Made by a program: the position numbers and the translations under genes. DNA of 64,000 nt from Blastococcus xanthinilyticus (GTDB lineage Bacteria; Actinomycetota; Actinomycetes; Mycobacteriales; Geodermatophilaceae): the NCBI RefSeq assembly GCF_008124835.1, contig NZ_VNHW01000001.1, positions 248,001 through 312,000 of the forward strand, in the 5' to 3' direction. Every line of letters begins with the position of its first letter. The stretch's first letter is position 1. Shown piece by piece: positions 39,634-51,317 of the stretch. The notes beneath the pieces were generated by a model. The model searched no databases. It was given only the letters and a program-made list of their open reading frames with translations, and was not told the origin of the DNA.

Positions 39634-41075
39634 CAGCCGACGGCACCTTCCATCTGCAGCTCGATGAGCCGGTTGAGCTCGAGGGCGTACTCCATGGGCA
39701 GCTCGCGGGCGATCGGCTCCACGAAGCCGCGCACCACCATCGCCATGGCCTCGTCCTCGGAGAGGCCGCGGCTCATCAGGTAGAAGAGCTGGTCCTCGCT
39801 GACCCGGGAGACGGTCGCCTCGTGGCCCATGGAGACGTCGTCCTCGCGGACGTCGACGTAGGGGTAGGTGTCCGAGCGGCTGATCGTGTCGACCAGCAGC
39901 GCGTCGCACTTCACCGTGGACTTCGAGCCGTAGGCGCCCTCGTCGACCTGGACCAGGCCGCGGTAGGACGTCCGGCCGCCGCCGCGGGCCACCGACTTCG
40001 ACACGATGGTCGAGGAGGTGTGCGGCGCGGCGTGCACCATCTTGGCGCCGGCGTCCTGGTGCTGGCCCTCGCCGGCGAACGCGATCGAGAGCACCTCGCC
40101 CTTGGCGTGCTCACCGGTCATCCAGACCGCCGGGTACTTCATCGTCACCTTGGAGCCGAGGTTGCCGTCGACCCACTCCATGGTCGCGCCCTCGTGGGCC
40201 ACGGCCCGCTTGGTGACCAGGTTGTAGACGTTGTTCGACCAGTTCTGGATGGTCGTGTACCGGCAGCGCGCGTTCTTCTTGACGATGATCTCGACGACCG
40301 CGGAGTGCAGCGAGTCGCTCTTGTAGATCGGCGCGGTGCAGCCCTCGACGTAGTGCACGTAGGCGCCCTCGTCGACGATGATCAGCGTCCGCTCGAACTG
40401 GCCCATGTTCTCGGTGTTGATCCGGAAGTAGGCCTGCAGCGGGATCTCGACGTGCACGCCCGGCGGCACGTAGATGAACGAGCCACCCGACCACACGGCG
40501 GTGTTCAGCGCGGCGAACTTGTTGTCACCGGAGGGGATCACCGAGCCGAAGTACTCCCGGAAGATCTCCGGGTGCTCCTTGAGCGCGGAGTCGGTGTCCA
40601 GGAAGAGCACGCCCTGGTCCTCGAGCTCCTTCTGGATCTGGTGGTAGACCACCTCGGACTCGTACTGCGCGGCGACGCCGGACACCAGGCGCTGCTTCTC
40701 CGCCTCCGGGATGCCGAGCCGGTCGTAGGTGTTCTTGATGTCGTCGGGCAGGTCCTCCCACGAGGCGGCCTGGGCCTCGGTGGAGCGCACGAAGTACTTG
40801 ATGTTCTGGAAGTCGATGCCGGAGAGGTCCGAGCCCCAGTCGGGCATGGGCTTGCGGCCGAACAGCTTCAGGGCCTTGAGCCGGCGCTCGAGCATCCACT
40901 CGGGCTCGCTCTTGCGGCGCGAGATGTCGCGGACGACGTCCTCGTCGACACCGCGGCGGGCCGAGGCGCCGGCGACGTCGGTGTCGGCCCAGCCGTACTC
41001 GTACCGGCCGAGCTGGTCGATCTGCTCGTCCTGGGTCAGCTGCGTGGCCGTTCCCGGCTGCTGCGTGCTCGTCAT
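39633..41075 (-). CDS. sufB: SufB Fe-S scaffold
   Basis: A 480-residue SufB. Landmark segments: [19 protein letters not shown] near 50-68, [21 protein letters not shown] near 205, the cysteine region [48 protein letters not shown] and the C-terminal [27 protein letters not shown]. These are near-universal in SufB, the scaffold on which the cluster is built. ATG 41075 overlaps the sufR stop (ATGA), tying expression to the regulator. Confidence 0.97.
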   Translation of the reverse strand: MTSTQQPGTATQLTQDEQIDQLGRYEYGWADTDVAGASARRGVDEDVVRDISRRKSEPEWMLERRLKALKLFGRKPMPDWGSDLSGIDFQNIKYFVRSTEAQAASWEDLPDDIKNTYDRLGIPEAEKQRLVSGVAAQYESEVVYHQIQKELEDQGVLFLDTDSALKEHPEIFREYFGSVIPSGDNKFAALNTAVWSGGSFIYVPPGVHVEIPLQAYFRINTENMGQFERTLIIVDEGAYVHYVEGCTAPIYKSDSLHSAVVEIIVKKNARCRYTTIQNWSNNVYNLVTKRAVAHEGATMEWVDGNLGSKVTMKYPAVWMTGEHAKGEVLSIAFAGEGQHQDAGAKMVHAAPHTSSTIVSKSVARGGGRTSYRGLVQVDEGAYGSKSTVKCDALLVDTISRSDTYPYVDVREDDVSMGHEATVSRVSEDQLFYLMSRGLSEDEAMAMVVRGFVEPIARELPMEYALELNRLIELQMEGAVG

Positions 41076-41926
41076 GCGGGCGTCCTCTCCCGGTCGTTCG
41101 TGGGGGTGGTGGTGCTGGACGGTGCGGTGCGCGCCCGGGCGGGCCGGGACGCTCCTCGCTCACCGGGTACAGGGCGCGCGGGGTCCGTTCTGTTCCCCGC
41201 ACGCGAGTGGTCCCGGCCGCGGCCGGGACCGGTCCCGGGCACCAACGGCCCCGGGATGTGGGTGGTGCAGATCCCGTCGCCGTGGGCGATGGTGGCCAGC
41301 CGCTGCACGTGGGTGCCCACGAGCCGGCCGATCACCGCCGTCTCGGCCTCGCACAGCTGGGGGAACTCCGCCGCGACGTGCGCCACCGGGCAGTGGTGCT
41401 GGCAGAGCTGCCCGCCGCCGGAGAGCGCCGAAGCGGTGGCAGCGTAGCCCTCGGCGGTCAGCGCGGCGGCCAGCGCCTGGGCGCGGTCCACCGGCTCACC
41501 GGGACGAGCGTCGACGGCCTGCTGCACGGCGGTCGACGCGCGCTGCTCGAGCCCCGCGAGCTGCCGCTCGGCGACGGCCCGCACGGCGTCCAGGCCGCCC
41601 GCCTCTGCGACGTAGCGCAGCGCGGTCAGCGCAAGGTCGTCGTAGGCGTGCGGGAAGGCGGAGCGGCCGGCGTCGGTGAGGTGGAAGCGGCGGGCCGGGC
41701 GGCCGCGGCCGCGGTGTGCCTCGCGCGACTGGCGCTCCTCGACCCGGGCGGTGGCCAGCAGGGCGTCCAGGTGCCGTCGGACGGCGGCCGGCGAGATGCC
41801 CAGCCGCGTCGCCAGCTCCGTCGCGGTCTGCGGGCCGTGCTCGAGGAGGAGCGCGGAGACGCGGTCGCGGGTGCGCCCGTCGTCGGCAGGCGCCGACGGC
41901 CGGGGGTGCGCCGCGATGGATTCCAC
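41072..41926 (-). CDS. sufR: SufR, Fe-S-sensing repressor of the suf operon
   Basis: A 284-residue regulator. An N-terminal winged HTH (about 15-75: [36 protein letters not shown]) is followed by a dimer region and a cysteine-rich cluster site near 175-215: [21 protein letters not shown] and ICTTHIP, matching the C-x3-C...C pattern of SufR. SufR holds a 4Fe-4S cluster and represses sufBDCSU when clusters are sufficient. GTG 41926 is set by CACACT 6 nt upstream. The C-terminal ~60 residues are a disordered Arg/Pro/Thr-rich tail absent from many SufR proteins. Confidence 0.93.
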   Translation of the reverse strand: MESIAAHPRPSAPADDGRTRDRVSALLLEHGPQTATELATRLGISPAAVRRHLDALLATARVEERQSREAHRGRGRPARRFHLTDAGRSAFPHAYDDLALTALRYVAEAGGLDAVRAVAERQLAGLEQRASTAVQQAVDARPGEPVDRAQALAAALTAEGYAATASALSGGGQLCQHHCPVAHVAAEFPQLCEAETAVIGRLVGTHVQRLATIAHGDGICTTHIPGPLVPGTGPGRGRDHSRAGNRTDPARPVPGERGASRPARARTAPSSTTTPTNDRERTPA

Positions 41927-41938
41927 AACACGAGTGTG
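41923..41938 (-). promoter_or_regulatory. Overlapping -10 box and SufR operator at the suf operon start
   Basis: On the minus strand CACACT (41938-41933) is 6 nt from GTG 41926. The sequence ACACT-N5-TGTGG occupies 41937-41923 and differs in one base from ACACT-N5-TGTGA, reported (as I recall) for mycobacterial SufR. Operator, -10 box and start codon overlap, so bound SufR would block initiation directly. Confidence 0.6.
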
Positions 41939-42078
41939 TCCTATTTCGGGAGCCCTGCAAGCAAGGTCCACCTAAGAACGGAGCTCCACGGCCCCTCGGG
42001 TGAGCAGCATCACGACGCCGGGCGTGATCCCGCTCCCGGAGCAGGCCCCGGTGGCCGGGGCCGGCCCCGCTCACGGCC

Positions 42079-42084
42079 TAGCAT
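42079..42084 (+). promoter_or_regulatory. -10 box of a leaderless ctaA transcript
   Basis: TAGCAT, 6 nt, GTG at 42091; no ribosome-binding site. Confidence 0.55.
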
Positions 42085-42090
42085 CGGGGC

Positions 42091-43032
42091 GTGCCGGTGC
42101 TGCCCGCCTCCTTCTCCCCCGCGACGATCTCCCGGATCGCGTTCGCCAACGTCGTGGCCAACGGCGCGATCGTTCTGACCGGCGGCGTCGTCCGGCTCAC
42201 CGGCTCGGGCCTGGGGTGTCCCACCTGGCCGCGCTGCACCGACGACAGCTTCGTCACCACGCCCGAGATGGGCATCCACGGCGTCGTCGAGTTCGGCAAC
42301 CGGTTGCTGACCTTCGTCCTGTCGGTGCTGGCCGTCGCCCTGGTCGTCGTCGTCGTCCGGTCGGCCCGTCGGGATCTCCGGCCGCTGGCCGTCGCCGCGT
42401 TCCTCGGCATCCCGGCGCAGGGCCTCATCGGCGGCATCACCGTGCTCACCGGGCTGAACCCCTGGACGGTCGCCGCCCACTTCCTCGTCTCCATGGGGTT
42501 GGTCGCGCTCACCACGGTGCTCTGGCTCCGCTCCCGCGAGCCGGGCGTCGGGGAGCCGCTGGTCGGGCGCCCGTTCCGGCTGCTCGTCGGCGGCGTCGCC
42601 GCGGCGGCCGCCCTCGTCCTGGTCATGGGCACGGTGGTCACCGGCAGCGGGCCGCACAGCGGCGACCGCGAGGCCGGCCGCACCGGTTTCGACACCGAGC
42701 TGGTCAGCCACCTGCACGCCGACGCCGTCTTCCTGCTCGTCGGGCTGACCGTCGCCCTGCTCGTCGCCCTGCACGCCACCGAATCCCCTGCCCGGCTGCG
42801 CCGGGCGGCCCGGGACCTGCTGGTCGTGGAGCTGGCCCAGGGCGTGATCGGGTACGTCCAGTACTTCACCGACCTGCCGGTGCTCCTGGTGCTGCTGCAC
42901 ATGCTCGGCGCCGTGCTGGTCGCCGCCTACGCCGCGCGGCTGGTGTGGTCGGTCCGCGGCCCGGCCTCCGAACCGGGCACACCGTCGTCCTCCGGACGAC
43001 CCCGCGACCAGGTGCCGTCCCTCCTGAGCTGA
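42091..43032 (+). CDS. ctaA: Heme A synthase (COX15/CtaA)
   Basis: A 313-residue protein with eight transmembrane helices. The signature TGSGLGCPTWPRCTDD carries the Cys pair of the first extracellular loop, and heme-ligand histidines occur in GLNPWTVAAHFLVSMG, LVSHLHADAVFLLVG and LVLLHMLGAVLV. It oxidises heme O to heme A for cytochrome aa3 oxidase. The last ~20 residues (GTPSSSGRPRDQVPSLLS) and the stop are encoded by a copy of the twin GGA-hairpin element lying antisense, so the gene's natural end has been replaced. The leaderless start is 6 nt after TAGCAT. Confidence 0.93.
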   Translation: MPVLPASFSPATISRIAFANVVANGAIVLTGGVVRLTGSGLGCPTWPRCTDDSFVTTPEMGIHGVVEFGNRLLTFVLSVLAVALVVVVVRSARRDLRPLAVAAFLGIPAQGLIGGITVLTGLNPWTVAAHFLVSMGLVALTTVLWLRSREPGVGEPLVGRPFRLLVGGVAAAAALVLVMGTVVTGSGPHSGDREAGRTGFDTELVSHLHADAVFLLVGLTVALLVALHATESPARLRRAARDLLVVELAQGVIGYVQYFTDLPVLLVLLHMLGAVLVAAYAARLVWSVRGPASEPGTPSSSGRPRDQVPSLLS

Positions 43033-43078
43033 GCCGCTGCGTCCCGCCTGCGCGGACCCCTCCGGGGCCCACTCGGCG
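42984..43078 (-). repeat. Twin GGA-hairpin element, copy 3
   Basis: Read on the minus strand: hairpin 1 is GGGCCCC, GGA, GGGGTCC (43070-43054), identical to copy 1. Hairpin 2 is GTCGTCC, GGA, GGACGAC (43000-42984), a third variant of the same 7-bp stem. The right part overlaps the last ~16 codons of ctaA in antisense. Downstream sequence lies before the convergent 106-residue gene ending at 43121. Confidence 0.75.
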
Positions 43079-43120
43079 AGACAGGGCTCCGCCCACCGTC
43101 GACGCCGTCGACGCCGTCGG

Positions 43121-43441
43121 TCAGCCGTGCCAGACCAGGACGAGCGCGGTGGCCCCGTCGACGGCCTCCCAGCGCCCGCCGGTCACCGAGTCCGGCTCCG
43201 GCAGGCCGGTGGTGAGCGAGCCGCGGGCATCCGCCCAGGCCGGCCAGGCCTCGTCCTCGTCGTGCCAGACCAGCCGGCCACCGGGCAGGTAGGTGACGAC
43301 GGGGCAGCCGGACTCCGCCAGCGCCTCCGCCTCCAGGGGCTCGATCCGGGTGGTGCGCCGGCGGTAGGTCCGGCCGTCGGGGCCGATGAGCACGCCGGGC
43401 CCGAGCGCCTTCCAGTCCCGGTCCGGGAGGTCGCGCCGCAC
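43121..43441 (-). CDS. Hypothetical protein, downstream of ctaB
   Basis: A 106-residue soluble protein, MRRDLPDRDWKALGPGVLIG... with YLPGGRLVWHDEDEAWPAW and a C-terminal EAVDGATALVLVWHG. I do not recognise a family. Codon use and acidity are like the neighbours. GTG 43441 directly abuts the ctaB stop, so it is translated from the ctaB message. There are no cysteines suited to metal delivery beyond one, no signal peptide and no membrane segment. Confidence 0.65.
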   Translation of the reverse strand: MRRDLPDRDWKALGPGVLIGPDGRTYRRRTTRIEPLEAEALAESGCPVVTYLPGGRLVWHDEDEAWPAWADARGSLTTGLPEPDSVTGGRWEAVDGATALVLVWHG

Positions 43442-44380
43442 TCAGACGATGGCGTCGACGATGATCGCGACGGACAGCAGCGACAGGTACGAGATCGAGA
43501 CGTGGAACAGCGTCATCGGCTTGAAGTCGCCACCGCGCTTGATGCGCGCCAGCAGCCGGTGCGACTCGACGACGAACCAGCCGCTCAGCAGGGCCGCCGG
43601 GATCGCGTAACCCAACCCGATGCCGTAGCCGGAGGCCACCGGCCAGAGCAGCAGCGAGACGGCGGCGGTCGCCCAGGCCCAGGCCACCGACTGGCGGCCG
43701 ACCGACAGCGCGGTGGTGACCACCGGCAGCATGGGGATGTCGGCCCGCGCGTAGTCGTCCTTGAACCGCAGCGCCAGCGCCCAGAAGTGCGGCATCTGCC
43801 AGCAGAAGACGATCCCGAACACCACGACCGCCGGCCAGTCCAGCGACCCGGTCACCGCGGCCCAGCCGATGAGCACGGGGGCCGCGCCGGGCACCCCGCC
43901 CCACTCGGTGCTGCGGCGGGTGTGCCGCTTGAACACCATCGTGTACAGGACGGCGTAGTAGAAGATCGCGCCCGCGGCGAGCGCGGCGGCCAGCGGCGTC
44001 GTCGTCGCCAGCAGCAGGGCGATCGAGCCGACCGTCAGGACGATCCCGAACACCAGCGCGGCGCGCGGGGTCACCTCCCCGGTGACCAGCGGGCGCTTCT
44101 GGGTGCGCTGCATCAGCCGGTCGATGTCCCGGTCGAAGTAGCAGTTGAAGACGTTGGCCGCGCCCGCGGCGAGGGTGCCCCCGGCGAGCGTCCACAGCAG
44201 CAGCGACAGGGACGGCCAGCCGCGGGCGGCCAGCATCATGGCCGGCACCGTGGTGATCAGCAGCAGCTCGATGATCCGCGGCTTGGTCAGCGCCACGTAG
44301 GCCCCGACCCGCGTGCGCAGGCGGGCGCCGAGGCGAGGCGCGGAGGAGGCGGCGGCGGAGCGCTCGGACAGCGCCGTCAC
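43442..44380 (-). CDS. ctaB: Heme O synthase (protoheme IX farnesyltransferase)
   Basis: A 312-residue UbiA-family protein with about nine helices. The first prenyl-diphosphate motif is NCYFDRDIDRLMQRTQKRPL (Asp-rich N-x3-D-x3-D), and VFKRHTRRSTEWGG and the loop containing RADIPMLP belong to the family's second site. It adds farnesyl to heme B, feeding CtaA across the gap. GTG 44380 gives the family start before TKPRIIELLLITT; an upstream frame to 44497 is open but crosses the promoter. Confidence 0.94.
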   Translation of the reverse strand: MTALSERSAAASSAPRLGARLRTRVGAYVALTKPRIIELLLITTVPAMMLAARGWPSLSLLLWTLAGGTLAAGAANVFNCYFDRDIDRLMQRTQKRPLVTGEVTPRAALVFGIVLTVGSIALLLATTTPLAAALAAGAIFYYAVLYTMVFKRHTRRSTEWGGVPGAAPVLIGWAAVTGSLDWPAVVVFGIVFCWQMPHFWALALRFKDDYARADIPMLPVVTTALSVGRQSVAWAWATAAVSLLLWPVASGYGIGLGYAIPAALLSGWFVVESHRLLARIKRGGDFKPMTLFHVSISYLSLLSVAIIVDAIV

Positions 44381-44458
44381 CGGGTGCCCTCGTGCGCGAT
44401 CGCGCGCGGGCAGCAGGGCACCACGAGATCCCTTCGGACCGGAGAGCGGGACCCGCCC

Positions 44459-44687
44459 ACTGTAGCCCCGGCCCGTCCGGAGGCAGCCGCACGCCATGAC
44501 CTCGGATGACTAGGGTTGATCACGTTGCTGCCGGTGGTGCAGCGGGTAGGGCCGACGCCGACGACGCCGTCGCGTCCCCGTCCGCAGGGGGTCCGGGGAC
44601 GCCGCAGGCAGCCCCCGACCGCCCCGCCGGCGGCCGGCCGCTCCGCCCGGGCACGACGTCAGGCCTACTCGAGGGAGAACCGACCAG
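44459..44687. promoter_or_regulatory. Divergent ctaB/tkt promoters and structured tkt leader
   Basis: TACAGT on the minus strand (44464-44459) gives a ctaB start near 44452 with a ~70-nt leader. TAGGGT on the plus strand (44511-44516) gives a tkt start near 44523. The tkt leader is ~165 nt and contains a 9-bp hairpin, GCGTCCCCG/CGGGGACGC (44572-44580 with 44594-44602); a GAGGGAG ribosome-binding site precedes ATG 44688. No open frame with a start signal is seen in the leader. Confidence 0.5.
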
Positions 44688-46901
<2,214 letters not shown>

Positions 46902-46936
46902 GCACCGACGCCTCCCGTCCACAGAAAGGCACTGTC

Positions 46937-48043
46937 ATGGCACAGAACGAGAACCTGGCCGAGCTGTCGTCCGCGGGGGTCGCCGTCTGGCTCGACGACC
47001 TCTCGCGTGACCGCATCCGCAGCGGCAACCTGCAGTCGCTGGTCGACGAGCACTCCGTCGTCGGCGTCACCACCAACCCGACCATCTTCGCCGCGGCGAT
47101 CAGCGGCTCGGACTCCTACGACGACCAGCTGCACGCCCTCGCGGTGCGCGAGGTGAGCGTCGAGGAGGGTCTGCGGACGGTCACCGCCGCCGACGTCCGC
47201 GACGCCTGCGACCTGCTGCGGCCGGTGGCCGAGCGGCAGCCCGGCGACGGCCGGGTCTCCCTCGAGGTGGCGCCGGGGCTGGCGAACGACACCGACGCCA
47301 CGGCCGCGGAGGCCGCGCACCTGTGGTGGCTGGTCGACCGGCCGAACCTCTACATCAAGATCCCCGCCACCGAGGCCGGGCTGTCGGCGATCACCACGTC
47401 GATCGCCCGCGGGATCAGCGTCAACGTCACCCTCATCTTCAGCCTCGAGCGGTACCGCGCCGTCATGGACGCCTACCTCTCCGGCCTGGAGCAGCGGCTG
47501 GCCGACGACCCGGAGGCCGACCTGTCGAACCTGGAGTCGGTGGCCTCGTTCTTCGTCTCCCGGGTCGACAGCGAGATCGACAAGCGCCTCGACGCCGCGG
47601 GCGCCGACGCCTCGCTCAAGGGCAAGGCGGGCGTCGCCAACGCGCAGCTGGCCTACCAGGCCTACGAGGAGGTCTTCTCCTCCGACCGCTGGCAGGCCCT
47701 GGAGGCCAAGGGCGCCCGGCGGCAGCGGCCGCTGTGGGCCTCGACGGGCGTCAAGAACCCGGAGTACTCCGACACGCTGTACATCAGCGAGCTGATCGCG
47801 CCCGGCACGGTCAACACCATGCCGGAGAAGACGCTCATGGCCTACGCCGACCACGGCCGGCCCGGCACCCCGATCCAGAAGTCCTACGACGACGCCGCGG
47901 CCGTCATGAAGGCCGTCGCCGACGCCGGCGTCGACCTCGATGACGTCTTCCGCGTCCTCGAGACCGAGGGGGTGCAGAAGTTCGTCGACTCCTGGGACGA
48001 GCTGACCGACTCGGTGCGCTCCGAGCTGGAGGACAAGGCATGA
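46937..48043 (+). CDS. tal: Transaldolase
   Basis: A 368-residue transaldolase of the longer actinobacterial type: [11 protein letters not shown] at the start, VTTNPTIF (about 44-51), the Schiff-base lysine Lys141 in [24 protein letters not shown], and [16 protein letters not shown]. Transfers dihydroxyacetone units. ATG 46937 has an AGAAAGG site. The stop overlaps pgi (ATGA). Confidence 0.96.
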   Translation: MAQNENLAELSSAGVAVWLDDLSRDRIRSGNLQSLVDEHSVVGVTTNPTIFAAAISGSDSYDDQLHALAVREVSVEEGLRTVTAADVRDACDLLRPVAERQPGDGRVSLEVAPGLANDTDATAAEAAHLWWLVDRPNLYIKIPATEAGLSAITTSIARGISVNVTLIFSLERYRAVMDAYLSGLEQRLADDPEADLSNLESVASFFVSRVDSEIDKRLDAAGADASLKGKAGVANAQLAYQAYEEVFSSDRWQALEAKGARRQRPLWASTGVKNPEYSDTLYISELIAPGTVNTMPEKTLMAYADHGRPGTPIQKSYDDAAAVMKAVADAGVDLDDVFRVLETEGVQKFVDSWDELTDSVRSELEDKA

Positions 48044-49641
48044 GCCTTGGGCTCACCAGCACCGGGCTGGAGGTCCCCGAGCCCGTAGCGGCCCAGCTCC
48101 GGCAGGACGACGTCGCGGCGCGGCTGGTCCGCAAGGACGCCACCCTGTGGGGCCCGGACGCCGAGAACGAGGCGGCGATCCGGCTGGGCTGGCTCGACCT
48201 GCCGGCCAGCTCCCGGTCGCTGGTGACCCAGCTGGCCCAGCTGCGCTCGGAGCTGGTCGCCGAGGGGCTGGACCGGGTGGTGCTCTGCGGCATGGGCGGC
48301 TCGTCGCTCGCGCCGGAGGTGATCTGCCGGACCGCCGGGGTCCCCCTGGTCGTCCTCGACACCACCGATCCGGGCCAGGTGGCCGACGCCCTGACCGACC
48401 TGGCGCGCACCGTCGTGGTGATCAGCTCCAAGTCCGGCGGCACGGTGGAGACCGACAGCCAGCGGCGCGCCTTCCTCGCCGCCTTCGCCGAGGCGGGGCT
48501 GGACGAGCAGGCGATCGGCTCCCGGTTCGTCGTCGTGACCGATCCCGGGTCGCCCCTGGCCGAGACCGCCGCCGCCATGGGCGCCCGCGCGGTCTTCCTC
48601 GCCGACCCGACGGTCGGCGGCCGCTACAGCGCCCTGTCGGCCTTCGGGCTGGTGCCCTCGGCGCTCGCCGGCGCCGACGTCGCCGCCCTGGTCGACGACG
48701 CGGAGGAGCTGGCCGAGCGGCTCGCCGACCCGGGCAGCGCCGCGATGGAGCTGGGCATCGCCCTCGGCGCGGCCTTCCGCACCGGCCGGGACAAGCTCGC
48801 CCTCGCCGAGGCCGGCGAGACCCCGGTCCAGGGCTTCGGCGACTGGGCCGAGCAGCTGATCGCGGAGTCGACCGGCAAGGAGGGCCGGGGCATCCTGCCG
48901 GTCGTGCTGGAGTCGCCGGAGGCACCCGGCGGATCGGCGCCGGATGTGCTGCTCGCCCTCGTCGGTGCGCAGGCCCCGGCCCCGGGCCCCTCGATCGGCG
49001 TCACGGGTCCGCTCGGCGCGCAGTTCCTCGGCTGGGAGTACGCCACCGCGGTGGCCGGGCGGATCCTCGGGATCAACCCGTTCGACCAGCCGAACGTGAC
49101 CGAGAGCAAGGAGAACACCCAGGCGATCCTCGGCGCCGGGCTGCCCGACGAGCAGCCGATGGCCACCATCGGAGCGGTGGAGATCCGGGCCACCCGCGGC
49201 CTGCTCGACGGCGTGGACCTGTCCTCGCACGACGGGCTCTCCCTCGCCATGGACGCCCTGCTCGCCGCCGTCCCGACCCGCGGGTACCTGGCGGTCATGG
49301 CCTACCTCGACCGCGTCCGCGACGCCCGCGCGGGCGAGCTGCGCGCCGCGCTCGCCCGCCGGATCGAGCACGCCGTGACGTTCGGCTGGGGACCGCGCTT
49401 CCTGCACTCGACCGGCCAGTACCACAAGGGCGGTCCGCAGGTCGGCGTCTTCCTCCAGGTGACCGGGGCGTACGGGCCGGACCTGCCGGTGCCCGACCAG
49501 CCCTACACCTTCGGCACGTTGCAGGCCGCCCAGGCCGCGGGCGACCGCAAGGCGCTCGCCGACCGGGACCGCCCCCTGCTGCACCTGCACCTGACCGACC
49601 GGGCGGCCGGCATCGGTCAGCTGCTCACCATCCTCCGCTGA
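48040..49641 (+). CDS. pgi: Glucose-6-phosphate isomerase
   Basis: A 533-residue SIS-fold isomerase: [13 protein letters not shown] (about 85-97), the phosphosugar loop [15 protein letters not shown] (about 128-142), [19 protein letters not shown], and a C-terminal histidine region in [12 protein letters not shown]. This order (tal-pgi-zwf) and the rather divergent N-terminus are typical of actinobacterial pentose-phosphate loci, where a GPI-like domain replaces the standard one. Followed by a strong terminator-like hairpin. Confidence 0.92.
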   Translation: MSLGLTSTGLEVPEPVAAQLRQDDVAARLVRKDATLWGPDAENEAAIRLGWLDLPASSRSLVTQLAQLRSELVAEGLDRVVLCGMGGSSLAPEVICRTAGVPLVVLDTTDPGQVADALTDLARTVVVISSKSGGTVETDSQRRAFLAAFAEAGLDEQAIGSRFVVVTDPGSPLAETAAAMGARAVFLADPTVGGRYSALSAFGLVPSALAGADVAALVDDAEELAERLADPGSAAMELGIALGAAFRTGRDKLALAEAGETPVQGFGDWAEQLIAESTGKEGRGILPVVLESPEAPGGSAPDVLLALVGAQAPAPGPSIGVTGPLGAQFLGWEYATAVAGRILGINPFDQPNVTESKENTQAILGAGLPDEQPMATIGAVEIRATRGLLDGVDLSSHDGLSLAMDALLAAVPTRGYLAVMAYLDRVRDARAGELRAALARRIEHAVTFGWGPRFLHSTGQYHKGGPQVGVFLQVTGAYGPDLPVPDQPYTFGTLQAAQAAGDRKALADRDRPLLHLHLTDRAAGIGQLLTILR

Positions 49642-49647
49642 CCGCCC

Positions 49648-49673
49648 GCCGCCCGGCCGGTGTGCCGGGCGGC
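49648..49673 (+). terminator. Hairpin between pgi and zwf
   Basis: A perfect 10-bp stem GCCGCCCGGC/GCCGGGCGGC (49648-49657 with 49664-49673) and a 6-nt loop, 7 bp after the pgi stop. It may terminate or attenuate read-through into zwf. Confidence 0.6.
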
Positions 49674-49700
49674 CGCTCCACCCCACGACGAGGACGGACG

Positions 49701-49763
49701 ATGACTTTCTCCCCGCTGGCGCGGCCCAGGACGGCCTCATCCGCTCTGCGCGGCCCGAGATGA
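49701..49763 (+). CDS. 20-residue upstream ORF coupled to zwf
   Basis: ATG 49701 has a GAGGA ribosome-binding site 6 nt upstream and encodes a 20-residue, Arg/Ser/Pro-rich peptide starting MTFSPLARPRT. Its TGA (49761-49763) overlaps the zwf ATG (ATGA). The zwf start itself lacks a ribosome-binding site, so ribosomes probably reach zwf by terminating this ORF. Too short for homology; a leader peptide role is inference. Confidence 0.55.
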   Translation: MTFSPLARPRTASSALRGPR

Positions 49764-51277
49764 TCCCCAACCCCCTGCGCGACCCGCGGGACCGGCGCCT
49801 CCCACGGGTGCCGGAGCCCTGCGCCCTGGTGGTCTTCGGCATCACCGGCGACCTCGCGCGCAAGAAGCTCCTGCCCGCCGTCTACGACCTGGCCAACCGC
49901 GGGCTGCTGCCGACGAACTTCGCGCTCCTCGGCTTCGCCCGCCGCGACTGGGGCGACACCGAGTTCGCCGAGCTCGCCCGCGACGCCGCCCGGCAGAACG
50001 CCCGGACGCCGTGGCGGGAGGAGGTCTGGGAGCGGCTGGCGGCCAGCGTCCACTTCGTCCAGGGCTCCTTCGACGACGACAACGCCTTCGACGAGCTCGC
50101 CGGGGCGCTGGCCGAGCTCGAGGGCAGCCACGGGATCGGGGGCAACGCCGCCTTCTACCTCTCCATCCCGCCGGCGATGTTCCCCGTCGTCCTCAAGCAG
50201 ATGCAGCGCACCGGGATGGCCGAGAGCACCCCGGGGCGGTGGCGCCGGGTGGTCGTCGAGAAGCCCTTCGGAGAGGACCTCGCCTCCAGCCGCGAGCTCA
50301 ACGAGCTGGTCGACTCGGTGTTCACCGCCGACGACGTCTTCCGGATCGACCACTACCTGGGCAAGGAGACCGTCCAGAACCTTATGGCGCTGCGGTTCGC
50401 CAACACGCTGTTCGAGCCGATCTGGAACGGCCACAACGTCGAGTCCGTGCAGATCACCATGGCCGAGGACGTCGGCATCGGCGGCCGGGCCGGCTTCTAC
50501 GAGAAGACCGGCGCCGCCCGCGACGTCCTGCAGAACCACCTGCTGCAGCTCCTGGCGCTGACCGCGATGGAGGAGCCGGTCGAGTTCTCCGCCGAGGAGA
50601 TCCGCACCGAGAAGCTCAAGGTGCTGCGCGCCGTCTCGCTGCCCGAGGACCTGGCCACCTTCGCCGTCCGCGGGCAGTACCAGCCCGGCTGGCTGGCCGG
50701 CCAGCGGGCCAAGGGCTACCGCGAGGAGGACGGCGTCGATCCCGACTCGACGACCGAGACCTACGCCGCCGTCCGGCTGGGCGTGGAGACCCGCCGCTGG
50801 GCGGGCGTGCCGTTCTACCTCCGGACCGGCAAGCGGCTGCCCCGGCGGGTCACCGAGATCGCCCTGGTGTTCAAGCGGGCGCCGCACCTGCCCTTCGCCG
50901 ACACCGACACCGAGGAGCTGGGCAACAACCAGCTGGTGGTCCGCGTGCAGCCCGACGAAGGGGTCACCCTGAAGTTCGGGTCGAAGGTGCCGGGCAGCGT
51001 CATGGAGGTCCGGGACGTCTCCATGGACTTCCTGTACGGCGAGCAGTTCACCGAGAGCAGCCCCGAGGCCTACGAGCGGCTGCTGCTCGACGTCCTGCTC
51101 GGGGACGCCACCCTGTTCCCGCGCAACGCCGAGGTGGAGGCCTCCTGGGCGGTCATCGACCCGCTCGAGGAGTTCTGGGCCGGCACGAAGCCGCACCCCT
51201 ACCGCGCCGGCGAGTGGGGCCCCCGGGCCGCCGACGAGATGCTCGCGGCCGAGGGCCGCAGGTGGCGGCGACCGTGA
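49760..51277 (+). CDS. zwf: Glucose-6-phosphate 1-dehydrogenase
   Basis: A 505-residue enzyme. FGITGDLARKKLLPAVYDL (about 24-42) binds NADP, EKPFGEDLASS and the catalytic RIDHYLGKETVQN (about 192-205) are intact, and FYLRTGKRLPRRVTEI is a family mark. Oxidises glucose 6-phosphate to the 6-phosphogluconolactone. Its start depends on the overlapping short upstream ORF. Followed by opcA and pgl. Confidence 0.97.
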   Translation: MIPNPLRDPRDRRLPRVPEPCALVVFGITGDLARKKLLPAVYDLANRGLLPTNFALLGFARRDWGDTEFAELARDAARQNARTPWREEVWERLAASVHFVQGSFDDDNAFDELAGALAELEGSHGIGGNAAFYLSIPPAMFPVVLKQMQRTGMAESTPGRWRRVVVEKPFGEDLASSRELNELVDSVFTADDVFRIDHYLGKETVQNLMALRFANTLFEPIWNGHNVESVQITMAEDVGIGGRAGFYEKTGAARDVLQNHLLQLLALTAMEEPVEFSAEEIRTEKLKVLRAVSLPEDLATFAVRGQYQPGWLAGQRAKGYREEDGVDPDSTTETYAAVRLGVETRRWAGVPFYLRTGKRLPRRVTEIALVFKRAPHLPFADTDTEELGNNQLVVRVQPDEGVTLKFGSKVPGSVMEVRDVSMDFLYGEQFTESSPEAYERLLLDVLLGDATLFPRNAEVEASWAVIDPLEEFWAGTKPHPYRAGEWGPRAADEMLAAEGRRWRRP

Positions 51278-51317
51278 CCACCCCGCGCTCGTCCGCCCCC
51301 CGATCGGAAGGAACACC

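Noticed and set aside
44516..44687. Open frame extending tkt upstream from a TTG near 44516
   Set aside because: It is in a different frame from tkt and Arg/Pro-rich, and it starts inside the -10 box; treated as untranslated leader.
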